64,000 nt of DNA from Pigoraptor chileana (Eukaryota > Opisthokonta > Filasterea): assembly GCA_943704495.1 (NCBI GenBank), contig CALSCR010000739.1:23189-87188 (forward strand), read 5' to 3'. Positions 23,175 through 33,888 of this stretch are shown piece after piece. Made by a program: the position numbers and the translations under genes. Position 1 is the stretch's first letter, and every line of letters begins with the position of its first letter. A model generated the notes under the pieces. The model did no database searches, was not told the DNA's origin, and saw nothing but the letters and a program-made list of their open reading frames with translations.

Positions 23175-24422
23175 GGCGGCAACGACCCCCCTGCATGCAT
23201 GCAGATATCGGTACTTATGTGTATGTCTCCTTCGTGTCCGATGCCGTGTCGTTATATAATTGTTGATTGTTGCAGATTTTGCAGAATGCCCCGTAATCAA
23301 GTATTTCTTTCCGGCGTTGCTATGGGTGCAATTTCATCCGATTTCGAGGGAAAGGCTTCGATTGGTCGTAATATAAGCGAGATAGCGGATTATTAACCCT
23401 AACCCAATATAACCCTAGTCAGTGCCACTGCTGCTCGCCCGCTGATACGGCCACCAAGAAAGTACCCTTGAACCCACGCATATTCAGCAGGGGAGCACCA
23501 CTGCTGACCGCCATCACGTAGCCACTGAGTTCCGCGCTCCCTCTCTAGTCGTGGCGCCGGCTTCTTTGCCGGTTCCAACAACGGCACTCCGGGCGCAGGA
23601 ACAACAGTCGGTAAGCCCTATTCTTGCCGTTTGGCATCAATTCAGCAGTGTCAGTGCTAACTGTGGCAGCGAGCGGCTGACTCAGATCAGTCAGTGGTGA
23701 GCTAGTGAGTGCCAGCCGCACGGTCGGTGTTCAGCCACGGATGCGCCTCGGCTGAGCATCACTGACGGCAAGGTAATTTGCAATCTCACTGCTTTAGCCG
23801 TAGACCATCATCGTCCAACTTTGTACAGCCAATCCTGATTGAGGGTCGACTTTTTTGAGCCAGTCGACGACCGGCCCGGGGGCGCGGGGCTCACAGTGGC
23901 CAGCGGGCCGCCGGAGTCTGATAACCGGTCTGGTGAGCAATGACACTGTCTCAGAAGCCAACCCGACCGAAGGATCGTTTCAGGCTGTCGCCGGACAGCC
24001 AAAGTGAATTTGACTGAACTGGCGCGTCATTCTGTTGTCGGCAGGCCCACTGATGGCCTGATACGGCGGACTCCCGACCGGCGGCAGTGAATGCCGACAA
24101 TGCCGGCGCGACTGGTGTGAACTGATGTTGACAGTATCATTTTAGCGGTATTGTGAGTGGATTTCACACCCGGCTGATGAAACAGGCGGCACGTGGGCAC
24201 GGCTCACTGAGTCAGTTCAGTCATCTGTTTGTTTCACACCCGGCCCTGTGATGAAGTCCCAATCAACCCGCTGGAATGAATCGGTGTTCAAATCGAACTT
24301 CGAACAGTCATTCCTTCGATCTTTGCAAGTGCTCAATCTTTTTTCTTGCGTCGTGGATTAGAAATTGTTGGAATCCCCCGACCGATTTCACTGCTGCTGC
24401 TGTACTGCCACTAGACTATTGG
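23175..24422. promoter_or_regulatory. Divergent intergenic region, coiled-coil gene / quinone oxidoreductase
   Basis: A telomere-like block TTAACCCTAACCC (23393-23405) and AACCCTAG (23411-23418) is present. Two copies of TTTCACACCCGGC lie near 24164 and 24230. A CACGTGGG E-box lies near 24189. 23600-24150 is unique sequence with many CTGACGG/CAGTGA words. No gene was seen. Confidence 0.45.
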
Positions 24423-26152
24423 ATGCGAGCGTCCGCTGCGTACACTGCGCTCTTCATAGTCGCACTTGCTGGCACCTGCTTGGCGCTGGGAGAGCACTGC
24501 TACCACGCGACACCACAGGACGATAAGAAAGAAGCATCTCCTTCCACTTATTGCGGTGCGCAATCTGCTTCGTCGAAAATGCACGGCATCATTGTGCACA
24601 CCGACGGCTCAATGGCCGTCAAAGAAATGCCCGCGCCAGAAATCAAGGCGGATGAAATTCTCGTCCGCGTGAAATGCGCCGGTGTCAATAGGCTGGATTT
24701 GCTGCAGCGCGCGGGAAAATATCCGCCGCCGCCGGGGGACATCGACATACTCGGCATTGAAGGTGGTGAAGAGTATATTGGGGACTCACTGCAGCGCGAC
24801 GGATTCAGTTGGAGTTCCAAAACTGTCACAGATATATGCACATGATACATATACACACACAATCCACACATATATAGCACGCGAACACGCACACATACAT
24901 GCACATGCTCACAAACCGGAATCATAATGCATGAACATTTCAATATCCGTGCAGTGTCTGGAATTGTGGAGGCCATCGGGTCCCGCGCGTCTGGCCACGG
25001 ACTTTCAGTGGGCGACAGAGTGTGCGGCCTTGTGCCTGGTGGTGGATACGCAGAGCAGGCTGCGATGCCAGTCGAAAATGCCATGCGAATGCCGTCCGAC
25101 ATGACCTTTGCCGAAGGAGCATCGATCCGTGAGTGCAACGTCCACATACGTCCACACATACACATACACACACACACATACACACTGTTTGTGTCGCCGC
25201 TGATTGCCATTGGCTGGTGCTGAGGACGTTCCGTTTGAAAGGCTCGCGTTTTGTTACTGATGTTGTCAATTGAGCACATTCTGAGGCTTTGCCGTTACTT
25301 GGTTCTGCCTGTTTTTGTTACTCCGCAGCCGAGGCGTGGCTGACTGCGTATGCGGCGTTGCACTACAGCGCCCGGATGCGCATGGGCGACACCATTCTGC
25401 TCCACGCGGCGGCAAGTGGCGTCGGCACTGCGGCCATACAGGTCATCCGCGCCCACTGCGGTCCTTCCTGCACAATTATCGCCATTGCAGGTGTGTTGCG
25501 CGCGCCCCGCCCTCCATCAGCACACATGTGGTTTGCTCTCCATGGACCCAATTTTTGCTCTTGTTGTTATGTTGGGGTATATGTTCGTGATCTGCCGTTG
25601 TGGGGTGTTTATGCGCTTATCGTGTGCTGCCACACAGGGACTGAGTTGTGACCGTTGCACTGCTGTGTGCTCTGCGCAGGCTCCGAGGACAAGCTGGCGC
25701 TGTGCAAGCGACTCGGCGCAACGCACGCCATCAACCGCCACACGACAAATTTCGCCGATTTCGCACTGTCCGTTACCAACAACCGGGGTGTTGATGTCGT
25801 TCTTGACTTTGTCGGGGGGTCGCACTTTGCAGACAATGTGCGCGCACTCGGCCTGGACGGGCGCATGGTGATGCTAGGTCTCCTGGGCGGCCCCATTGCA
25901 AACACCGTCGACGTGTCTGCGATACTGCGCAAGCGACTGACGGTCGTTGGATCGACGCTCCGCAACCGCCCTCGCGATTACAAGGCGCGTCTTGCGTCGG
26001 ACTTTTCGCGGGACATCATGCACATGTTTGAGCAGGGGACCGTGACGTCGGTGATTGACGGCCAGTATCCGCTGGAGCGCGTGGCGGAGGCACACGAGCG
26101 CATGCAGCACAACCACAACGGCGGCAAAATCATCCTCAATGTCTCTCACTGA
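24423..26152 (+). CDS. TP53I3: TP53I3/PIG3-like NADPH quinone oxidoreductase, four exons
   Basis: Exons: 24423 (or 24579)-24762, 24955-25128, 25329-25490, 25680-26152. From the ATG at 24579 the protein is 330 residues, the usual PIG3 length. From 24423 it is 382 with an extra 52 residues that start with a hydrophobic stretch (AAYTALFIVALAGTCLAL). Medium-chain dehydrogenase features: CAGVNRLDLLQRAGKYPPPP, LGIEVSGIVEAIG, a nucleotide-binding AAASGVGTAAIQ, and DVVLDFVGG. No zinc-binding cysteines of classical ADHs are seen, as expected for quinone reductases. Known role: NADPH-dependent reduction of quinones. The extension could be a signal anchor or simply 5' UTR. A poly(A) signal AATAAA lies at 26244-26249. 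Confidence 0.92.
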
Positions 26153-26243
26153 ACTGACAGATCCGAAACTACTTTGTCACGGCGACACGGTCGTCTGCGT
26201 GTGCACAGGGACAGCTCAACGCTCACTTTGAGTACATCACTCG

Positions 26244-26249
26244 AATAAA
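26244..26249 (+). terminator. Poly(A) signal of the quinone oxidoreductase gene
   Basis: AATAAA about 92 bases after the stop codon, in the 221-base convergent gap with DDX56. Confidence 0.55.
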
Positions 26250-26373
26250 TCAAACGAAAGGGGACGATGGCATGAACTAAAGTGGCGGCGATGGTGACTG
26301 TGGTGGTGTGTTTATGTACAGATTGCGAGGCGGGTGCATTAGGCCGCCTGGCCCCTGTCTGTCTTCGGCCATT

Positions 26374-28929
26374 TCAGTCGAATTTGAATGATTTGAGCGG
26401 GTCCTCTTTCCGTTTCTGCAGTCAAAATCAACAGAAGTGCATGTACGTGGGCAAATGTGGGTGACGGAGTTACACAGTCTGTTCAAGTTTGGCTGCATAG
26501 AAGTAGAACACGAACACACACACGCAAGCACATGCACATGCACATGGGCGCACTGCTGTCCGCGCCCTCCCCTCCCACACAAAAATTCACACACGCATGC
26601 ACATGCACATACCTTGGCGTCCTGCTGTCCACGCCCTCCCCTCCCACCGCGCGCGCCCCTGCCGCGATGTGCCCCCCTTGCAGATCCACGCCCGCGACCC
26701 CGAGACGCCCCGGATGCACTCTGCCCCGGACGACGCGTCGACGTGGGCATCAGGTAGGCGGGCACATGACGAAGATGCGGCTGAACACGTGCCGGATGCA
26801 GTGCCTTGTCGTGGCGCAGAGCCTCAAGATCGCGCGGGTTGTCCTCAAAATGCGCCTGCACACACACAGCATTATTGCATCATCAGTGATAATATTAGTG
26901 CACCATCTTTGTTGCACGGCCACTTCACAGTGTGAGCGATGGTTAGTTGTAATCGATCGTAAAAGATGAAACGCTGACTCACAGCTACCGCGCACAACTT
27001 GATGCAGTGCGGGATTGCTGACAACTGCACGCACAATGCGTACACGGCATATGCCATGCCCTCACCTTGAGCTTCTCAGAATTCAGGATTTCGGCTTTGA
27101 TCTCCTTCAGACGCGCCTCTTTTATGGTCGATTTTGTAACGGCGCGCAGAGCATCGGCCACGCGGTACCGGAAGGGCTCAATTTCCGCCATATTGAGCGT
27201 GTACGGCTGGATGACGTGCTCAGCCGCAGTTGCTATGCACGCCGGAGAAAGCGACACATCAAAAGGGGAGGGAGAGGGGGGGTTAAGGGGAGCAGCCGAT
27301 TCAGAGCAGTGAAACGGTTGTAAAACAGACCAAGCATGCACAGCACCGGACGTGCAATAAACAGTGGAGTGACCAAAGGCACAAGGCAGACGGGGCACTC
27401 ACCACCAAGGGCCTCCTCCACTTTGGCAAGAATGACCTCGTCCTCAACAGAGACGAACGACAACGCCTGCCCCGACTTGTCCCCCCTCGCTGTCCTGCCC
27501 ACGCGGTGCACATACGCACGCGCCGTATGAGGAAAATCAAAGTTCATTACATTCTCCACTTCGCGAAAGTCGACCCCCCGTGCAACGCCATACTCTCCAT
27601 CTTCCTTGCGCTTCCCCGCGGCCTTTTTGGCGCTGATCTTTTGCCGTTTTGCCGGAGGTTCATCTATGTATAGGAGATGGGGGTGGGGATTCAGCAAACG
27701 AGAGCGGGAGGATTGTGAAGTGAGCAATAGCATATTCTTTGCGATTAACACAAGCACTCCAGTATTCCAACTTAGCACCCAATGCATGCTACATCAGACG
27801 CACCTTCCACGCCCGCCTCATCCCCAGCGTCGTCATGATCGGCGTGGTCGCTCGCAATCACTATGTCGTACACCCCGCGGTTGAATTCCTGGACAATATG
27901 TTGCCGCGAGTTCTGCGGGAGCTCCGGGTTCAGCACGCACGACCGCACTGCAAACTGCTCAAGAAACAGGCGCAGGCGATAGCATCGGTCCGTGTCGTTC
28001 ACGAAAATGATCGTCTTGCCCTTGACAATGCGAAGCTTGATTAGCGTGTACGCAATGAGGAACTTGTCATCGTCTTCGCAGCGCACAAGATACTGTCGCA
28101 GGCGCGCCGCCTCCGGAAGCTGCGATTCTTCAAGACGCAGCACCGCCGGATTGTGCAGGACGAGCTTACGCAGGGAATCCACGTCGTCGCTAAGTGTTGC
28201 AGACATGAGAAAGCTTTGGCAGATGCGAGGCAGGTGGTCGAGCAGCCGGCGGATGTCTTCCTCGTAGCCATACGAAAAGAGGAGGTCGGCTTCGTCAATG
28301 ACAAGCATCTCAAGCGTATCTTTGAGTGTCACATTACCGGCATCCAGATGCGCAACAATGCGGCTGGGCGTCGACACGAGAACATCGGGGAGCTCCAAGA
28401 GCGCTGGTCGCTGCGAGTTAATGTTGTCGTCTACGGCAAGATCAACCACATTGATGTCACGAGCGCAGTAGGCGGCGATCTCTCTGAAATTCTGCTTGAC
28501 TTGCCTGCACAACTCCTTGGACGGTACAAGCACAAGAGCGCGCACACCCGCCCCAGCATCACCGCCCACGCCCGACGCAGACTTCCCGTGCAGGATGCGC
28601 TGCACAACAGGAATGGCGTACGCAGCTGTCTTGCCAGATCCCGTACGTGCCCGCGACAGAAGATCCTTTCCTTCGAGCGCAAGCGGAATCGCTCGCGCCT
28701 GAATTGGTGTCGGCGTCCGCCATCCCAGTTTTGCAATAGCACGGAGTATTCTCTGATCGAGACCAAAGCCTTCAAAAGTCACCGATGCCTCTGCTGTTGC
28801 TGAGACCGCAACTGCATCATCATCCTCTAAAGCAGCATCTTCTTCCAAGTCGTCGGCACCACCATCGATCGCAGCACGGTCAGACGCGTCCTCGCCATCC
28901 GAGTGCGCCGACCCAGATGAAGACGACAT
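26374..28929 (-). CDS. DDX56: DDX56/Dbp9-type nucleolar DEAD-box helicase, five exons
   Basis: Exons: 28929-27804, 27663-27403, 27232-27066, 26855-26613, 26415-26374; 612 residues. An acidic Ser-rich N-terminus is followed by the Q motif ([12 protein letters not shown]...[14 protein letters not shown]), motif I (ARTGSGKT), motif II as DEAD ([15 protein letters not shown]), SAT (LMSATLS), motif IV (TIIFVND) and motif VI ([11 protein letters not shown]). The SYGYEEDI block after DEAD, the acidic insert near [17 protein letters not shown] and the short last exon ([12 protein letters not shown]) are typical of DDX56/Dbp9. The family acts in 60S ribosomal subunit maturation in the nucleolus. Near the C-terminus is an RGG-like Gly/Arg-rich tail encoded by exon 4. 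The gene is divergent from IFT54. Confidence 0.95.
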
Positions 28930-29779
28930 GCTATCGAACCTTCGGCAATTGCGAAAATAACTCTAGTTTAGAAACAAGTCAAGTATCATTGAATATATAT
29001 AAGTGTACATATACGTGTGTGTGTGTGTATTTGTGTTTATGTTATTCGAGAAAACGATGTCTCCGCTACGTTTCAGTTTTCCACACAGCAATTTGCCCCC
29101 ACGTGCAATTCGAATCGTGCTGCCACGTGACTGTCCGTGATGTGGCACGTGCCCTTCACGTGACATCGCCATCGATCACGTGACCATGGAATTTTTATTT
29201 TTTCAAACTCGATCGACTTGCATTCCTTTCCGGATTTGGAGGACGCGGTAATAAACGCTCTTTCTATGGGATTGGTATGGAATTCGGTTGCAGGAAATAA
29301 TCAGCACGAAATTTGGCCGACCTAAGCGACATGTCTCACTCTCTCTCCGTCTGTCGACAATTCTGTGCATCCGTGTTTTGTGTCTGCACAGGGCTAATCC
29401 TCTCTGCCGTGAGTGTTCTTCTAGCAGAGCTGGACGTCACACCTGCCCTTGTGTGCCCGCAACGGTCTACGGGATGCTCTTAACTCCTGCCTTGACTGCA
29501 GTGTTCTAAATCCGCTCCCGATTCAGCCACTCGAGTGTTTTCCCATTCTGCCGTTGCGCAGGGGGAACTCAGTTGCAATTTGGGGACATTCACTCGTGGG
29601 GTTATTGTTGCTTCTGCGGGCTTTGATTAAGTCAAGGTGCTTCATTGGACAACGGACGGACGTCCATCATACTTGCGTGTGAACGTTACGCTGATATTGC
29701 GTTGCGTTTAGACCGTGGGGGGTGATTGCGGGCGACATAGTCTGATTGATTGCGGCAGCTGACCGCCGCGGCGTCGAGA
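28930..29779. promoter_or_regulatory. Divergent promoter region of DDX56 and IFT54
   Basis: No gene in 850 bases. A dense E-box cluster sits at 29100-29182 (separate entry). 29200-29700 is AT-balanced unique sequence. Confidence 0.5.
29100..29182. promoter_or_regulatory. Cluster of five CACGTG E-boxes
   Basis: CACGTG occurs at 29100-29105, 29124-29129, 29146-29151, 29157-29162 and 29177-29182; three of these are in the extended form CACGTGAC or CACGTGACC. Such sites are bound by bHLH factors (Cbf1/USF/MITF-like). The cluster lies about 170-250 bases upstream of DDX56 and 600-680 bases from IFT54. Confidence 0.65.
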
Positions 29780-32700
29780 ATGTCGGACGATGCGGTGGAT
29801 CCCAGCGTTCTTAAACGAACGCAGAAGGCGCTGGGCAACATTATCAAGAAGCCTGCGCTCACAGATAAGCTCCTCTCCAAGCCCCCCTTTCGATACCTCC
29901 ACGATGTCATTTCGGAGTACATGCGCGTGACGGGCTACTTTAAGGGTATGTATGGCGACGACGAGCTCGTGTCGGACAAAGTGACATCGAAGGAGGCCAA
30001 GGTTGCGTTTCTGCAGAAGGCCATCGACGCCGTATCGTTCATGCTGGACGAGCCCTGCTCTGCGCGCCCCGCGAAGATTGTGGCCGGCCAGGAGGCTGAT
30101 CGGACTAACGAGTTTCTCCAGATGCTCGCAAAGGCATACAATAACAAGTGCGACGACACAGAGGGCGTGAAGCGCGTTGTTGCCGGGGAACACTACGGCG
30201 AAAAGAGCTCAAAGTCGTCGTCATCGAAGAACGGTACAACGAAGGAGCCATCTCGTGGAAAGGACAGTAAGGATAGCAAGGAGAAGGAAGATCGCAAGTC
30301 CGATCGCAAGGACGATCGCAAAGATGATCGCAAAGATGATCGCGGGAAAGACAAAGAGACCGAGAAGGAGAAGGATCGCAAGTCGTCTCGGAAGGACGAC
30401 AAGAAGGACGACAAGAAGGACGACAAGGGCGACCGTGACCGCGAGAACAAGGAGAACGAGCGCGGCAGCCGACGGGACAAAGACCGAGACTCTGACCGCA
30501 AGGAGAAGAGCAGTTCGAAGGACTCGAAAGAGCGCGACCGTGATGCCGACAAGGAGAAAGAGAAGAAACGGGAGGAAGAAAAGGAGAGGGAGAAGAAACG
30601 GGAGGAAGAAAAGGAGAGGGAGAGGGAAAAGGAAAAAGAGAGGGAGAGGGAAAAGGAAAAAGAGAGGGAGAGGGAAGAACGAGAGCGTGAAGAGAAAAAG
30701 AGTCGCGACGAAAAGCCCTCCAAGAAGGATCGGCGCTCCGCTCGCGACGATGACGGACACCACGACTCTAATGCGGAGGAAGATGAGGGACGCAAGGCCA
30801 AAGATCGCCGCCGCCGCTCACACGCAGAGACGAATGGAGACGCCGACGAGGACGATGCACAGCTTGCCACGCCCGCACGCCCGCACAGCGCCCGCGCCGG
30901 ACGGCGCCGCGAACACCATGACGACGAGGATGCAGATGCGCCAGACAGAGAGCAGTCGGCTGGAACCCGCGATAACAGTGCAAGTGGGTGTTGTGGTTGC
31001 GACGCTGCCGACATGTTTTCTGTTTGGTTCGATCTGCATGTGGCAGAGTTGACGTAGGATCGAATCTTTTGATGTAAAACCCTCCCTGTTTGCCTGGTGA
31101 GAAGAGAGACGTGTGCACTTTGGGTTTGGGTTGGCGTCTGATGGAGTGTATTGTTCTTGGCACGTGACAGGCGGTCGCCGTGATTCTGCGACGGGCTCTG
31201 CGCGGAATAGGGAGCGCCCAAGCAGTGCGCGCCTTCCTCCCCCGAAGCCCAAGTCTAAGGATGGCTCGGAGGATCAGCCGGGGTGGGTGTGTGCACATCC
31301 CACACATCAAGAGACGCACTGGCAGTTGTAGTCTGTTGATGGGATTGAGTCGGGCGGGAAATAGAAATATGTGTGCGTTTTGTTGAGGCGGGGAATTGTG
31401 GGTGTGTGTGCGCGATCCATATGCTTGAAACTTTGCTGCCTGCCATTAGAATCGTCCTGGTCAGTCTCTCTTGTCTCTGCGAGTTTGTACAGCGGTCCAT
31501 CTGTTCACACACTCTGAATCATCACACACACACACACTCACTCCTCACACACACACACACACACACTCCCTCACACACACACACACACGCTCGCTCTCGC
31601 AGGAGCCGTGCCGCGTCCGGCAACCGACCGACAGTGATTGTTGACGGGCGGAAAAAGGACGAGGACGCCAACGACGACGACGACGATGATGACTTTATTG
31701 TTGTGAAGAGCGCAACGGGCGCAGACGATGGGGGCGATGTGAGTTGTTGCTGAGGGCACGCGTGGTCGCATCATCGTCAACACTGCATCCCTGCGCGCAT
31801 AAACAAAAGAATGGTGTTTCCTTCACCCGGTGTTTGTGCCGTGTGTTGTATTGCTGTGTGCTGTGTGTTGTGTGGTCATGTGTTGTGATATTGTATGTCA
31901 ATTCTGTTTTTCATTTTCGAATGCTGCTCTGAGTGTTGGCATCAATCTGACTGTTTTCTATTTCGCATCCCTGAATTGTGTCATCAGGTCGTCATCAGCG
32001 GAGACGAAGATGAGGAGCATGGTGTGTGTTGTGCTTTTGGCCTTGTATATGCGCCCGCACCTCTGATGTTTTGTTGGCTCCGGCGCCATCATGCACACAC
32101 TCACACAGACACCCTACACACACACACCCTGTTCTATCGCCACCCTCTATTCAAACGTGAATCCATGCACTGTGATAATCTCGCTATTCAGGCGCGCTTG
32201 TTCGCAAAATTCTCGAGACAAAGAAGGATTTGGAAGGAGAAGGAGGAGAACGCAAGAGCGTTGCCGTGGATCCGTCTCGGCAGAAGGAAAGGGAGCTGTT
32301 CAGGAAGGAGGTGCGCGCATGCTGTTGTTGTCAATGACACGATGTGATGGATGTGATGGCCTCACCACTATGCAATATTTGTTGCAGCTGCCGTGCAGAT
32401 GCGTGCCGTTTGATCTCAGTGTGTCTGATCCCACTCGCCGCCGTTGACGTGTACTCTTGCTGCAGATTGACAAGCTGCGTGGGAGCGTGCAGACGCTGTG
32501 CCGCAGCGCAAATCCGCTGGGAAAGACGATGGACTATGTGCAGGAGGACATTGATGCGATGCAGAAGGAGCTCGAGACATGGCGGGAAGAAAACCAGCGC
32601 CACGACCGCCTGCTGAAGGAAGAAATGAGGTGGGCTTCGTCTCTGTGTGCGGCCAACTGGGCAACTCAACTGCAGACTGAGAAAGCGTGTGCGTTGTGCC

Positions 32701-33311
32701 GTGTGCCGGCGCTGGCATGGCAGGCGCCTCCAAATTTGCAATATTGCCATGCGTGTGTGCGTGCGTGCATGCGTGTATGGGTAGGTTTTTTTAAGATGCA
32801 TATATGGATGTATGCAGTTTAGCATCCGACTGAACTTGAGTTTCTTACTCAATGCAGCACAACGCAAAAATCTCTCGAGCCGCTTGTTGCAAAGCTCAAG
32901 GATTTGGATGCGCAGATTGAGGAACAGGTGTGTGTATGTATGCGTGTGTGAGTGTATATCTGGATTTGGGTGGGAATGTATATGTGGGCGTGTGTTGTGT
33001 GCATGTGTACCTTTGTTGGCGTGTGTTTGTTCTGCACACTTGCATGAATGTATGTGCGCCAGACGTCTTGTCCATTAGCATTTTGATTTATTTCGCGTCT
33101 CTCTTCCGATTCGTTGTGGGCACGATGCCCAAGACACTGACGTCACTGCATGTCATCCTGACTCATGCCCTCGTTTCTGCCGCATTCACTGACCAACAAC
33201 ATCCCCGTGTAACAGATGGAAAAAATCAACGCTGTCAAGTCGACGATCGCCAAGAACGACTCGAACATTGAGAAGATGCTCAGCAGCATTGCATTTGCAT
33301 CAAAGGCATGA
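29780..33311 (+). CDS. IFT54: Intraflagellar transport protein IFT54 (TRAF3IP1), eight exons
   Basis: Exons: 29780-30983, 31171-31282, 31603-31738, 31988-32021, 32192-32310, 32466-32629, 32858-32927, 33216-33311; 644 residues. The N-terminal calponin-homology-like domain (RRTQ-type start [52 protein letters not shown]) is followed by a very long Lys/Asp/Glu/Arg-rich region, an acidic stretch ([15 protein letters not shown]) and the C-terminal coiled coil ([54 protein letters not shown]). This order is diagnostic of IFT54. It is an IFT-B subunit that binds tubulin and kinesin-2 cargo, so the organism builds a flagellum. A CA tract fills the end of intron 2. Confidence 0.96.
31522..31590. repeat. 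CA microsatellite in IFT54 intron 2
   Basis: Three (CA)n blocks split by CTC units, directly upstream of the exon 3 acceptor. Confidence 0.85.
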
Positions 33312-33888
33312 GTGCGTGCGTGCGGGTCACATTTTCATCGAGACCGCACGTGACTTCCACGTCCACTGATGCACACGCCGCGCCTGTTGTGTGATGGTGC
33401 TGTAGTGTGTGTGTGTGTGTGGCGGCAATTTGATTTGCAGCCACGCAACCGTCTCGCTATGTCTGCGTCACCACTGTGCTTTTCCCCGCCCAACGTCATT
33501 TGCGCACCACCGCGCGCGTTTTTCAGCGTTATCTTGCGTCATGCTTGCGTCATGCTTGCGTTCACGTGTTTCTGTTTTCGTCCGATTGTTGCCATTGTTA
33601 TAACTTTGTGTCTGCGTTCCTCATGTTTTGGACTTCCTGTTGAGGGCCGATCCCTCCGCTGCAGCGCCACGCGTTTGTTATCACTTATGCATTCAAGCTC
33701 ACGTGCCAGCCAATGTGCGATACATGTGCACAACCCCCTTCAGCGCCCTCGAGTGCATTCAATAGTGCAATCCTAACGAGACGAACATTTGCGCACAAAG
33801 GCACTCACGAGGACGCAGCACATGAATAGCCACCCGTGATGCATTCGGGATGCATTCAGCATGACCAAATCAGGATGCTTGTTTACTG
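33312..33888. other. Convergent gap between IFT54 and SLC25A46
   Basis: No gene is visible. A CACGTGACTT site lies near 33347, but no promoter is expected here. A short duplication ATGCTTGCGTC occurs near 33541-33561. Confidence 0.35.

Noticed and set aside
24240-24310. GTGTTCAAATCGAAC resembling a tRNA B box
   Set aside because: No cloverleaf can be drawn upstream or downstream.
30193-31221. A 342-codon minus frame rich in Ser, Arg, Phe and Leu opposite IFT54
   Set aside because: It is the shadow of the Lys/Glu/Arg-rich region of IFT54; no family resemblance and no independent signals.
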